Source of the DNA: Paludibacteraceae bacterium
GTDB lineage: Bacteria > Bacteroidota > Bacteroidia > Bacteroidales > Paludibacteraceae
Assembly: GCA_017478225.1 (NCBI GenBank)
Contig: JAFVDX010000002.1
Coordinates: 124,001-188,000, forward strand
Length of the DNA: 64,000 nt
Direction: 5' to 3'
Of the stretch, positions 53,601 through 62,873 are shown piece after piece. The position numbers were made by a program, and so were the translations under genes. Within the stretch, counting starts at the first letter, position 1, and each line of letters starts with the position of its first letter. The notes below the pieces were generated by a model. That model was given only the letters and a program-made list of their open reading frames with translations. It searched no databases and was not told the origin of the DNA.

Positions 53601-56600
53601 ATGAGTAAAAGGAGCCTTTGGTGGAAAATGCCTCTTGCCATATTTGGTGTGGCAGTCGGGCTCGTTCTGCTTCTGTTAATAGCAGTAGCAGCGGTCGTTT
53701 CAACGCCATCAGCACGCATTGCCGTATTAGAAAAGGGAGTGGAGATAGCAAACAAAAAGACCGACTTTGACATAGACTTAGGCAAACTATATATCTCCCC
53801 TTTTCACCATTCTCCTATGGTGCTTTATCGCGCATGGAAAGGCACCGGTGACCTGCCTCTGCAAGTGGAGATTGACAGCCTTTTTGTAGGTCATCGAGGA
53901 CAAGACACATTGATTTATGTTCATGCACTACGACTTAGTGCCAAGGCGCTAACCGACAAAGCACAACCAACAATACAAGACGCCATTAATAACGGCAATT
54001 TCGCCGAACTCATGGGCTTGCCCATAGTGGTTGAACAACTCATGCTCAATAAGGCTACTTTCCACTCTGATAGTTTAATCGCCACAGTGGGAGTTGATGT
54101 ATTAGTTAATAATTTAGACTTATCAAGCCCCCAACTCAATATTCTCAAAGGACAATATCCTTTGAATGATTTGAAATTATCGGATGTGTTTGTTGGTATT
54201 GACTTGCGTGAGACTCCACCTGATACTACTGCTCAAAAAGAGCCTGCTCCACTACTCCTCTCATTCGATGTGCCTAATGGAGAACTGAGCAACATTCATT
54301 TCCAACTCACACCTATAGGACTCGACATTCAAACACGCCGTTTGTCTGTAGATGCTTTAGTGGATGTAGGAGGCAACCATTACGATGTCAACCGCATCAA
54401 CCTCGGCGGTGCTTCGATTGCAATAGGCTCGCTCCTCATACCTATTGACACTGTCCACGGCGGTGCCAATATTGACCTTGAAAAACAAATGATAACCTCA
54501 AAAGGTCTGTATGCACAATCCGACTCGTTTGGAGCCAAAGCAGATGTAACTGCTACTGCGCTTGATCTTCAAACCATGCGAATAGATGTAAAAGCAAATG
54601 CCAATTTCCGTGGCAGCATGGCACAAGTGCGTGGATACTACGATATCGATGACGAAGCATACGATGCTGTTGTTAATATTGAAAAAGTTGATCTAAGTCC
54701 CTTCCTCACAAACAATAAGCCAATAATAATTGCAGGCGAAATCAATGCTCAAGGCAAAGGCATTGACCCTCATTCCCGTGCAATGAAGAGCAATGTGAAA
54801 ATCCACATGACCGATTGCATATATGACAATATCAATGTTTCAGGAATAAAACTTGATGCCACACTCGCCGACAAAACCATTGATGGTAATTTACATCTGC
54901 CTATTGCCATCAACGATTCTTCTCTTCGTATTAAGGCTCTAACCAAACATCGTTTCCGAGTGTCCGACTTTCTTACACCCAAAAACATCGGCGTTGATTA
55001 TCATACAGATATGCACAACATCAATGCATCTGTAGCGGGCGAGAATTTTTCTGCTGAACATCTGACTCTGAATTTTACAACCGACAGCACAACCACACTC
55101 GACTTGGCTACTAAAGGATTAAATGTTGATATCAAAAGTCCTATGCATGTGCTCAAGTTAGTTGATGACATTCAGCCCTTTATAAAAGCAGTTGGAGACT
55201 CTACTCTTATCAATTCCATCGTAACGCTTCAAGACCTGACAATAATCGACACTCTTAGGCATCATTTACCTGATTTTGCCGCTAATATAAAACTCACCAA
55301 AGGAAGTCCCGCTCAACATATCATTCAGCGAATAGGACTTGATATCAACCAGATAGCATTGTCCGTATCTTCCGACTCAGTTGAAACCAATTTGGCATTA
55401 GACGCCTCAATACCCGAAATCAACCATCCTCAGGACAGCACTGCCCTGCGCCTGCCTGCCGCCAATGCTGACATTCAACTAAGGTTAAACGAAGGTACCA
55501 CCAATCTTTCTCTTGCGGCGCACTCTCGTCTTACCGATGGAGCAATGACATTGCACGACCTGAAAACGGACGCTTTATTACATTTCGATTTAGAGCGTAA
55601 CAACAACATAATCAATGGTAAAGGACGGCTCACTTTAGACAGTATTGTATTAGACACAACTAATATAGGTAACCGTTTTGTAGATATATCCGTTGCTCCA
55701 TCAAAACGTTATGCCAATACCATACGGGCAGATGTGAGTTTAGACGACATTCCGCTCGACATTGTAGATAGCATCATTCATGTGGCTGACCTTGACTTGA
55801 GCGGTTTGGTAAGAGCAAAAGCAAGTGCCGACGGACTGCCAAACAAATTTGACTTGTCTGCCAATGTATTGCCAATAGGTGTAGCGGCACAATACAAACC
55901 ATTCGAGGTAGGGCTGAGTCTTGGCCAAACACCTATTATCATGGAGCATAACCAATTAGACTTCAACGGATTGCCTATTTATGGTGCCGACAGCACATTT
56001 ATTGCTCTCACCGGAGGCCTGAATCTGGATAGCATGCGGCTCAATATTGCAATCCAAGCAGATAGTTTTGCACCGGTCAAATTGGTTAAAAACGGACCAA
56101 TACCGGTATATGGCGATTTGGCAACTGACATACACGGGACTGTAACCGGACCTCTCGATGATATTGTCGCTGATGTAGATGTTGACATATTACCTACTAC
56201 TGATATCACTTATCCTATTGATAAGAAAAACCTTGCACAAGTAAAGCCTTACGGAAAAGTCAATGTGCAATACAAAGTGGCCAATTCTGAACTCAACTTA
56301 GGCGGACAAGTTAATGTTGATGATGGATTTATTAGATATTCGCCCAAAGCCTACCCTATTATGCCTTTCCATGTAGATTCAGGTAGTAATATCTCTTTCC
56401 ATGGACCAATAGGCAAAACTAAACTCAATGTATCGGCATCTCAAAAAGTAAAAGCCGATGTTGAGTCCAAAGATGAGGAAACGCGTCGTGTGGATTTCAC
56501 AACTGGTGTACGCGTTAAAGGTGAAGTAGATTCGATAGGAATCAAATCCATCGGGTTCTTTCTTGAAGCACCAAACGACGAAACTGTTTCTCGAGAATTG

Positions 56601-58436
56601 GCTTCAGTAGATGAAGACACACGCGAAGGATTGGCTGCCACCCTGCTTGCTACAGGCATGTATGTAGGGGAAAGTAATGTGGCAGCACAACGCGATGGAT
56701 ATGCTCTCTCATCTATAATCAATAGCCGTATCAATGCCGCCATGGCAAATTCTAAATTAGGCAAGTTTATTGATATGGATATCAGTAGCGGACAAACCAA
56801 CCACGCTACAGGTAAAACTAACGACATGAATATCGCTATCAGCAAGTCGTTCTTCAAAGACAAACTACGGGTAACAGTAGGCTCTACTATATCCGACAAC
56901 CCCGAAATAAACAAGACCAACGGCCTTTTCACCAACCTCACAGCCGACTACAAACTAACCAAAGACGGCTCCGTTTTACTACGACTATTCTCACAACGCG
57001 ACTACAATAATATCCTTGAGGGTGAACTATATAAATCCGGTCTGAGCGTACTCGCTACCAAAGAATGGCGCCACCAAGAGTATTTCAGAGGGGACACTAT
57101 CTTCCGCACCTACGGATTAACAGCAGACGCTGGAGTGGCATATCGCTCCAATAATAGTATCGGACCTAACCTCACCATCAAATCATCTGTCAAAAACCTA
57201 CTTGGACGAGGTGAAACATTTACCATCAAAGGCAATGGCGCATACTATTGGGCACTAAGAAACAGACACCCGGGCGACCCAAAGAAAACAGATACTTACA
57301 AACTTGGTGTCAATACCGCTCTTGTGTTTCCTTATCTACATTGGAAAGGAAATAACAACCCTGACGGAGACACACGCTACTCTGTTGGCTATCAGTATGA
57401 AAATATAGCAGGAGGATATGGTCTGCATAAGATATCCGGGTCTTTAACCTATTTCATTCGCTCACCATTTAGCCCTTATATCGTTCATTCCTTCACACCT
57501 CTCTCTCTTACTGTGGTGCGCATGAAAGCCGAAGCAACCGACCTCTTGGATAAAGCAGCAGAATACCCACAACTAATCAATCTCTTGGCAGGTGATGAGT
57601 TCTCACCCGCAATTGGCTATACCTTTACATACAACAACTACCGATCCAATCGACCGGTTAACTCTATGATTGAATTAGGATTCAAAGAGTCAGGTAACCT
57701 CGTCAATGCAATCTATTGTGCATTCGGTCATAAATGGAATGAACAAAACAAACCATTAGGTGCTATCACCTACAATCAGTATGTTAAACTCACTGCCGAA
57801 CTGCGTAATAAATTCAATCTAACCGACAAAGTGAGTATCGCCACACGACTATACGCAGGAGCAAATATGCCGGTTGGTAACTCAGCCTTCTCCCCGCTTT
57901 CAGAGGCATTCTACACCGGTGGTCCCAACAGTCTGCGTGCATCTTCACCTTATGCCTACGGACCCGGCAATTTCTACTCCGCTAAATACAACCAAAACTT
58001 CTTCCATGCAGGTGATGTCAAGTTAGAAGCCAACTTCGAACTCCGATTCCCAATCGTATGGAAACTCTTTGGCGCTGTATTCGTGGACGCAGGTAATGTA
58101 TGGAACTGGCAAAGCCTCACAGATATACTGAAATCACACGGATTCGAAGATTATATCGAGAAATTAGAACTGCCCGAGGACCTAAACGATGGCATTATCA
58201 ATAATCCTAATTTTGCCAAACAAATAGCACTTGGTACAGGTGCTGGTCTGCGACTTGACCTCGACGGACTCGTTATTCGACTTGACATCGGTATTGGTAT
58301 CCACTCGCCTTATCAAACCTTCAAATATGATAAGTCCGGTAACCCCGACAAGACAAAACCTATAAACACTTATTTCAATATCCCTTCCGCTCTTGATGCC
58401 TTCCGCTTTAATTTCGGTATAGGATATCCATTCTGA
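53601..58436 (+). CDS. TamB protein fused to a TamA/BamA-type outer-membrane barrel
   Basis: This 1611-residue protein starts with an inner-membrane anchor (residues 10-32). About 1100 residues of AsmA/TamB-like beta-taco repeats follow, and then the DUF490 region with LASVDEDTREGLAATLLATGMY and NTxLGKFI-like segments near 1000-1090. From about 1170 the sequence changes to a barrel: DAGVAYRSNNSIGPNLTIKS, SLRASSPYAYGPGNF and, near the end, GDVKLEANFELRFPIVWKL with AVFVDAGNVWNW. These match the barrel of TamA/TamL-type Omp85 proteins. No POTRA domain is seen. TamB and TamL are normally separate proteins that meet across the periplasm, and here one chain would span both membranes. The ATG follows the preceding stop with no gap. 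Confidence 0.8.
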   Translation: MSKRSLWWKMPLAIFGVAVGLVLLLLIAVAAVVSTPSARIAVLEKGVEIANKKTDFDIDLGKLYISPFHHSPMVLYRAWKGTGDLPLQVEIDSLFVGHRGQDTLIYVHALRLSAKALTDKAQPTIQDAINNGNFAELMGLPIVVEQLMLNKATFHSDSLIATVGVDVLVNNLDLSSPQLNILKGQYPLNDLKLSDVFVGIDLRETPPDTTAQKEPAPLLLSFDVPNGELSNIHFQLTPIGLDIQTRRLSVDALVDVGGNHYDVNRINLGGASIAIGSLLIPIDTVHGGANIDLEKQMITSKGLYAQSDSFGAKADVTATALDLQTMRIDVKANANFRGSMAQVRGYYDIDDEAYDAVVNIEKVDLSPFLTNNKPIIIAGEINAQGKGIDPHSRAMKSNVKIHMTDCIYDNINVSGIKLDATLADKTIDGNLHLPIAINDSSLRIKALTKHRFRVSDFLTPKNIGVDYHTDMHNINASVAGENFSAEHLTLNFTTDSTTTLDLATKGLNVDIKSPMHVLKLVDDIQPFIKAVGDSTLINSIVTLQDLTIIDTLRHHLPDFAANIKLTKGSPAQHIIQRIGLDINQIALSVSSDSVETNLALDASIPEINHPQDSTALRLPAANADIQLRLNEGTTNLSLAAHSRLTDGAMTLHDLKTDALLHFDLERNNNIINGKGRLTLDSIVLDTTNIGNRFVDISVAPSKRYANTIRADVSLDDIPLDIVDSIIHVADLDLSGLVRAKASADGLPNKFDLSANVLPIGVAAQYKPFEVGLSLGQTPIIMEHNQLDFNGLPIYGADSTFIALTGGLNLDSMRLNIAIQADSFAPVKLVKNGPIPVYGDLATDIHGTVTGPLDDIVADVDVDILPTTDITYPIDKKNLAQVKPYGKVNVQYKVANSELNLGGQVNVDDGFIRYSPKAYPIMPFHVDSGSNISFHGPIGKTKLNVSASQKVKADVESKDEETRRVDFTTGVRVKGEVDSIGIKSIGFFLEAPNDETVSRELASVDEDTREGLAATLLATGMYVGESNVAAQRDGYALSSIINSRINAAMANSKLGKFIDMDISSGQTNHATGKTNDMNIAISKSFFKDKLRVTVGSTISDNPEINKTNGLFTNLTADYKLTKDGSVLLRLFSQRDYNNILEGELYKSGLSVLATKEWRHQEYFRGDTIFRTYGLTADAGVAYRSNNSIGPNLTIKSSVKNLLGRGETFTIKGNGAYYWALRNRHPGDPKKTDTYKLGVNTALVFPYLHWKGNNNPDGDTRYSVGYQYENIAGGYGLHKISGSLTYFIRSPFSPYIVHSFTPLSLTVVRMKAEATDLLDKAAEYPQLINLLAGDEFSPAIGYTFTYNNYRSNRPVNSMIELGFKESGNLVNAIYCAFGHKWNEQNKPLGAITYNQYVKLTAELRNKFNLTDKVSIATRLYAGANMPVGNSAFSPLSEAFYTGGPNSLRASSPYAYGPGNFYSAKYNQNFFHAGDVKLEANFELRFPIVWKLFGAVFVDAGNVWNWQSLTDILKSHGFEDYIEKLELPEDLNDGIINNPNFAKQIALGTGAGLRLDLDGLVIRLDIGIGIHSPYQTFKYDKSGNPDKTKPINTYFNIPSALDAFRFNFGIGYPF

Positions 58437-58459
58437 CAATAATATAATAAATATATAAT

Positions 58460-59824
58460 ATGGTACATGATTTATACATTTTAATGATTACGGCAGGCGT
58501 TGTAAGTCTGCTCTTTAAGTTGCTCAAGCAACCGGTTGTGTTAGGTTATATTGTAGCCGGTATTTTGGTCGGTCCAAACTTGTTTGGAGAAAATTGGGTA
58601 AATCCTGAAAATGTTGAGGCATGGGGAAATATCGGAGTGCTGTTTGTACTTTTCTGTATTGGTCTTGAGTTCCGTATTAAAAATCTGTTTGAAAGCGGTA
58701 AAGTAGCACTTATAGGTGCTGCAACCATTATCTTGGGCATGCTGTTGTTAGGCTTTGGCGTTGGGCGTTCCGCTGAATTGGATACTATGAACTCTCTCTT
58801 TTTGGCGGCCATGCTATGTATGTCTTCCACAACCATCGTAATGAAGGCAGTTGACGAAGCAGGGCTCAGTAAGGAACGCTTTGTGAAAGGTGCCACGGGT
58901 ATTCTTATTTTAGAAGATATTGTGGCAGTTGTGTTGATGGTCCTGCTTTCAAGTATTGCAGTCAAAAATAGTTTAGATGGCGTAGAACTACTAAAAAAAG
59001 TGGGAATACTTGCTCTCACACTTGTAATATGGTTTGTTTGCGGCATACTTATTATTCCCACACTGCTCAGAAAAGTACGCCCATATCTCAACGATGAACT
59101 ATTGATTATTCTTGCACTCGGTCTGTGTCTTGGTATGGTACTAACAGCCGAAGAAGCCGGGTTCAGCAGCGCACTTGGTGCTTTTGTTATGGGTATGATA
59201 CTTGCCGAAACACTTGAATCACATCGTATTGAACACCTTATGGCCCCGCTTAAAAATGTTTTCGCCGCTATTTTCTTTGTGTCGGTTGGTATGATGATCA
59301 ATCCATCGTCTTTAGTAACATATTGGTCCTCGATACTTTATGTTTCTGTTGTTGTCATCGTTGGCATGATTATCTTTGGTACTCTCGGCTGCTGGTGGGG
59401 AGGCGCTACGCTCAAAGACTCTATGCTCACCGGTTTCTCATTTGTGCAAATAGGAGAGTTCTCATTCATCATCGCAGCCTTAGGTGGCAAATTAGGAGTT
59501 ACCGACCCCGTCATCTACCCTATCATCGTCGCAGCCAGCGTACTCACTACTTTCCTCACTCCATATATCATGAAGGCTGCTGTACCATGTTATGATTTCA
59601 TCTACAAGCACTCGTCACCACGCATTCGCGAAAAAATCGACAAACGCGAACAAAAGGTGCTACAAGCAGAGCAAGCAGCATCAATCAATGACGACAACAC
59701 CAATCCGTCTTCTGCTGACAAAGTGCGTCATGCCGTTCGCCGCACTATTGTAACTAAACGGCTCGTGGACCTGTTCTTCAAGAATATGAGTGAAAACGAT
59801 AGACCTAAAGATAAAAACAATTAA
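58460..59824 (+). CDS. CPA2-family cation:proton antiporter (KefB-like)
   Basis: This 454-residue membrane protein has about 12 transmembrane helices. Family signatures are QPVVLGYIVAGILVGP near residue 24, VLFVLFCIGLEF near 60, LEDIVAVVLMVLL near 150 and AEEAGFSSALGAFVMGMILAET near 232. The cytoplasmic tail of about 65 residues has no RCK/TrkA-N domain. Potassium or sodium exchange is possible. It lies 24 bases after the TamB fusion gene, with no evident functional link. Confidence 0.92.
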   Translation: MVHDLYILMITAGVVSLLFKLLKQPVVLGYIVAGILVGPNLFGENWVNPENVEAWGNIGVLFVLFCIGLEFRIKNLFESGKVALIGAATIILGMLLLGFGVGRSAELDTMNSLFLAAMLCMSSTTIVMKAVDEAGLSKERFVKGATGILILEDIVAVVLMVLLSSIAVKNSLDGVELLKKVGILALTLVIWFVCGILIIPTLLRKVRPYLNDELLIILALGLCLGMVLTAEEAGFSSALGAFVMGMILAETLESHRIEHLMAPLKNVFAAIFFVSVGMMINPSSLVTYWSSILYVSVVVIVGMIIFGTLGCWWGGATLKDSMLTGFSFVQIGEFSFIIAALGGKLGVTDPVIYPIIVAASVLTTFLTPYIMKAAVPCYDFIYKHSSPRIREKIDKREQKVLQAEQAASINDDNTNPSSADKVRHAVRRTIVTKRLVDLFFKNMSENDRPKDKNN

Positions 59825-59825
59825 T

Positions 59826-59847
59826 GTTTTACATATTCGTGTAAAAC
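59826..59847 (+). terminator. Possible terminator after the antiporter
   Basis: GTTTTACA (59826-59833) and TGTAAAAC (59840-59847) form a perfect 8-bp stem with a 6-base loop. The T run is weak. Confidence 0.5.
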
Positions 59848-59905
59848 TATTGATTGGATATATCTTTTGGTAGGTTTTGTCAATAATAAATCCATTAATA
59901 CAACA

Positions 59906-60364
59906 ATGATAGACTATATAAAAACATCAGATGGCTTATATGCTTATCGTTATCCTCGGGCATCGATAACAGCCGATAGTGTACTCTTTGCTGAGCAAGA
60001 CGGACAGATATTCGTGTTGCTTATTCAGCGTGGCAACGAGCCATACAAAGGCTGTTGGGCGTTTCCGGGCGGATTTCTCAATATGGATGAGACAGTAGCG
60101 CGTTGTGCCGAGCGTGAATTAGAGGAGGAGACAGGTATCGTCATGAGTGGTATGCAGTTGGTGGGAATTTATTCCAATGTTGAGCGCGACCCGCGTGGAC
60201 GCGTCATCACCGCTGCATATACAGCCATTACCACTATGCCTCAAGCCACCGCCGCAGACGACGCTGCTGACGCCAAATGGTGGCCAATAAACGACCTACC
60301 CCATCTCGCTTTCGACCACGAGACAATCCTCAACGACGCTATTAAGTTAATGAAAATTAAATAA
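59906..60364 (+). CDS. Nudix hydrolase
   Basis: The Nudix box is complete: Gly-x5-Glu-x7-Arg-Glu-x-x-Glu-Glu within GFLNMDETVARCAERELEEE. AFPGG precedes it. The protein is 152 residues from ATG 59906; the upstream 13 codons look non-coding. Size and layout fit ADP-ribose or (deoxy)nucleotide pyrophosphatases; the substrate is unknown. A palindromic element begins 5 bases after its stop. Confidence 0.9.
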   Translation: MIDYIKTSDGLYAYRYPRASITADSVLFAEQDGQIFVLLIQRGNEPYKGCWAFPGGFLNMDETVARCAERELEEETGIVMSGMQLVGIYSNVERDPRGRVITAAYTAITTMPQATAADDAADAKWWPINDLPHLAFDHETILNDAIKLMKIK

Positions 60365-60369
60365 TATAA

Positions 60370-60521
60370 CTATAGTTTCCCACTCAGATGAGAATAAAAT
60401 TAGATTTGGGGTAATTTAAGATAATTTTGGACTAACAAGTTTTTTCCTTTATAAGTTGTCAAAAATTACCCAAAATTATCCAAAAATATAAATTCATGTT
60501 TCCTGAAGTGGAAAACTATAG
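60370..60521. mobile_element. Palindromic (MITE-like) intergenic element, copy 3
   Basis: CTATAGTTTCCCACT (60370-60384) and AGTGGAAAACTATAG (60507-60521) are terminal inverted repeats matching at 14 of 15 positions. The interior carries the shared TTGTCAAAAATTACCC motif, then AAAATTATCCAAAAA (60456-60486). Confidence 0.75.
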
Positions 60522-60580
60522 TCTAATAATAAAGTGCCTGCCTAAAATCTCGTATCTCTGTACGATTTTTACCCTAATCG

Positions 60581-60611
60581 TTTGTATAATTCAGAAAAAA
60601 TCGTACCTTTG
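60581..60611 (+). promoter_or_regulatory. Promoter of the orphan leader
   Basis: TTTG (60581-60584) and TACCTTTG (60604-60611) are 19 bp apart. Confidence 0.7.
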
Positions 60612-60615
60612 CAGA

Positions 60616-60688
60616 CATCATTTGAAGCGCCGCACTCCTCACTCGCAACCAATACAAAAAAAAGTAACAACGATTTGTTATATAGAAG
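60616..60688 (+). repeat. Mobile promoter-leader cassette, copy 3 (orphan)
   Basis: CATCATTTGAA, a changed GC-rich half, CGCAACCAATACAAAAA and GATTTGTTATATAGAAG follow the same order as copies 1 and 2. No plausible start codon or gene follows within 300 bases, so the downstream gene seems to have been lost. Confidence 0.65.
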
Positions 60689-60844
60689 TTGCTGATTGAT
60701 AGAATAAAGGCACTATATCTAAATCAATAATCTTCATTTTTCCGCACGCTTAAAGCCCACCTCATTAGTAATATAAATTCTTTTGGAGCCATTCTTTCGC
60801 AAAGGGATACAAAAAACAACCGAAATAGCGAAAATAATCAGGAA

Positions 60845-60927
60845 TCGACGCTCCAACAGCGGATAAACAGCCATAGTTCGATGTTCTAGCGGTTAAAATA
60901 CATATAAAAATCGACGCTCTGACGGTG
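60845..60927. repeat. Three direct repeats spaced exactly 33 bp
   Basis: TCGACGCTC-, TCGATGTTC- and TCGACGCTC-type units begin at 60845, 60878 and 60911, each followed by an AGCGG/ACGG-like core. The last ends 16 bases before the -33 box of the ATPase promoter. The spacing equals about three helical turns, which suits an operator array. Confidence 0.7.
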
Positions 60928-60943
60928 ATTTATAACAAAAACT

Positions 60944-60975
60944 CTTGTATGTATCAAAAATATATTGTATCTTTG
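60944..60975 (+). promoter_or_regulatory. Promoter of the DUF4143-type ATPase
   Basis: CTTG (60944-60947) and TATCTTTG (60968-60975) are 20 bp apart. The predicted start leaves a leader of about 20 nt before ATG 61001 and excludes the ATG at 60965. Confidence 0.75.
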
Positions 60976-61000
60976 CGGCGAATTTGTTATATGTAAAATT

Positions 61001-62206
61001 ATGGTAGAGGATATTTCTGTTTTGCGCCAAGCCATGTCCAACCGCTTGCAGATGGTAACAACTACATTCCATCGGTATTTGTTTTCACAAATCAATTGGA
61101 ATAATCGCCTCATCGGCATTTGTGGTTATCGAGGTGTGGGTAAGACAACACTGATCTTGCAGCACATAAAAGAGGACTTTGCTGACCGACAATCCGTGTT
61201 ATATGCTAGTGTTGACCATGGATGGTTTCTAACGCACACGCTGTATGATCTTGCCGAGTATCACCAGCAACACGGAGGAACGCATTTGTTTTTAGACGAA
61301 GTGCACTACTATCATAATTGGCAGTCAGAGATAAAAAATATCTATGACGATTTTCCATCTCTTCACATCATTTTTACAGGTAGTAGTATGCTCCATCTCA
61401 ATACACAAGCAGGAGATCTGTCTCGGCGGTTGCGTATGTACACGCTGCAAGTTATGTCTCTCAGAGAATATATTGCTATTGAGAGAGGTATTGAGATGCC
61501 TATTTATTCTATGGAAGACATATTAAATGATTCTATCAATATTGCATCCCTCATAGCCGAACAAATAACCATACAGCCATATTTTGAAACATATATTCAA
61601 CACGGCTGCTATCCATTCTATAAAGAAGAAGGTGATGGCTTCGAGCAGCGGTTACAAGAAACCATTTGGCTCGTTCTGGAGCGTGACTGGCCAGCCGTAG
61701 AAGAAGTCAATTATGCAACTATTCAAAAGACTAAGCGCTTATTGATGGTGCTGGCGGAAGCGGTTCCATTAGCCCCAAATATGACTGAACTCTTCGCTGC
61801 CGTGGAAACGAATAGAGAGGGTGGCCTTAGAATGCTTTATACTCTTGAGAAAGCCGGACTATTGTCGTTGCTCTCGCGCCAACCGCGGTCAATAGGAGCG
61901 TTGCGAAAGCCGGATAAAATCTATTTGGGAAATGCCAATTTGATGAATGTCCTTAGTCCGAATCCTAATATCGGTACACTTCGTGAGACATTCTTCTATA
62001 ATCAATTGAATGCGGCAGGAAACGAAGTACTTCTTTCGCCCAAAGGAGACTTTATGGTCAATAGAAAATACACAGTGGAAGTTGGTGGACCATCAAAGAC
62101 TTTTAAACAAATCAAGGATATAGAGCATAGTTATCTTGCAGTGGATAACACTCCTATTGGGGATGTTAATCGTATACCTCTTTGGTTGTTCGGATTTATT
62201 TACTAA
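61001..62206 (+). CDS. AAA ATPase of the AAA_14/DUF4143 class
   Basis: This protein is 401 residues from ATG 61001, a start set by the promoter. Walker A is GYRGVGKTTLI near residue 40, Walker B is HLFLDEVHYY near 96, the sensor is FTGSSML near 126, and the arginine region is SRRLRMYTLQVMSLREY. The C-terminal part (from about 215) is a winged-helix plus nuclease-like DUF4143 region ending in FFYNQLNAAGNEVLL, DFMVNRKYTVEVGG and RIPLWLFGF. Such ATPases are abundant in Bacteroidetes accessory regions; their function is unknown. Three 33-bp-spaced repeats precede it. Confidence 0.87.
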   Translation: MVEDISVLRQAMSNRLQMVTTTFHRYLFSQINWNNRLIGICGYRGVGKTTLILQHIKEDFADRQSVLYASVDHGWFLTHTLYDLAEYHQQHGGTHLFLDEVHYYHNWQSEIKNIYDDFPSLHIIFTGSSMLHLNTQAGDLSRRLRMYTLQVMSLREYIAIERGIEMPIYSMEDILNDSINIASLIAEQITIQPYFETYIQHGCYPFYKEEGDGFEQRLQETIWLVLERDWPAVEEVNYATIQKTKRLLMVLAEAVPLAPNMTELFAAVETNREGGLRMLYTLEKAGLLSLLSRQPRSIGALRKPDKIYLGNANLMNVLSPNPNIGTLRETFFYNQLNAAGNEVLLSPKGDFMVNRKYTVEVGGPSKTFKQIKDIEHSYLAVDNTPIGDVNRIPLWLFGFIY

Positions 62207-62378
62207 CTTAGATTTACTACATAAAAGGGAATATAATTCAATTTTAGGTATTTTTGGATAATTTTGGGTGATTTTTGAAAACTTTTAAATGAGAAAAACA
62301 TAGTTTATAATTAAATTAGTATAATTCATAGATAACCAATAAATATAATCAGTTGATTATCGTTGTAGGAAACTTAAG
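62207..62378. mobile_element. Palindromic (MITE-like) intergenic element, copy 4, inverted
   Basis: It begins directly after the ATPase stop codon with CTTAGATTTACTACAT and ends with TTGTAGGAAACTTAAG (62363-62378). Its reverse complement aligns with copy 1 (27402-27568) over the whole length. Shared stretches include AACTATGTTTTTCTC, GAATTATACTAATT and the CCAAAATTATCC motif. Confidence 0.7.
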
Positions 62379-62449
62379 TGATTAAATAAAATAGCGCTAT
62401 TATCAACAATCAAATACCAATATTCCTTGCATGATGATAGTTCTTGAAA

Positions 62450-62800
62450 ATGCGTAGAAAACTAATATATTGTTTGTCTGCATGGGTGACATTGGTTGCC
62501 TTTGGCTTTATGATGGTGGTTAAAGCAACCCACCATCAAGAAGTGCATCACTCTCATGAAACTGAGTGCGTGCTTGACCATCTTCCTTTGTCGCAATGCG
62601 GACACACATATTTTTCAAATCAGCAGACAGATGACGATGATTGTGCAATATGTCATTTCTCAATCGTCAAAATCCTACAACCGCATTATGCATATTATCA
62701 CTTTGCGACAACATTTATATGCAGTCTGCAACGACCAGATTATTATTTTCTTTCTTACACTTTCCTTGCCCATTGTCCAGGGCGTGCCCCGCCGTGTTAA
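62450..62800 (+). CDS. Small Cys/His-rich membrane-anchored protein
   Basis: The protein is 116 residues from ATG 62450. One hydrophobic N-terminal segment (YCLSAWVTLVAFGFMMVV) is followed by THHQEVHHSHETEC, CGHTYF and DDDCAICHFS. The His-rich stretch and Cys-x-x-Cys suggest metal binding in the periplasm. Small proteins of this kind often precede TonB-dependent receptors, and one follows 73 bases downstream. A role in metal sensing or delivery is my inference. Confidence 0.65.
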   Translation: MRRKLIYCLSAWVTLVAFGFMMVVKATHHQEVHHSHETECVLDHLPLSQCGHTYFSNQQTDDDDCAICHFSIVKILQPHYAYYHFATTFICSLQRPDYYFLSYTFLAHCPGRAPPC

Positions 62801-62873
62801 ATAACAAGGGACCAAGTACAAGGACATGTACCAAGTCTCATGATTTCAGTATTTAACCATTAAACGGCACAAA

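Noticed and set aside
60845-60927. A three-unit CRISPR-like array
   Set aside because: The units are diverged, only three in number, lack unique spacers of defined length between identical repeats, and no cas genes are near.
60965-61000. ATPase start at ATG 60965
   Set aside because: This codon lies before the predicted transcription start (after the -7 box at 60968-60975).
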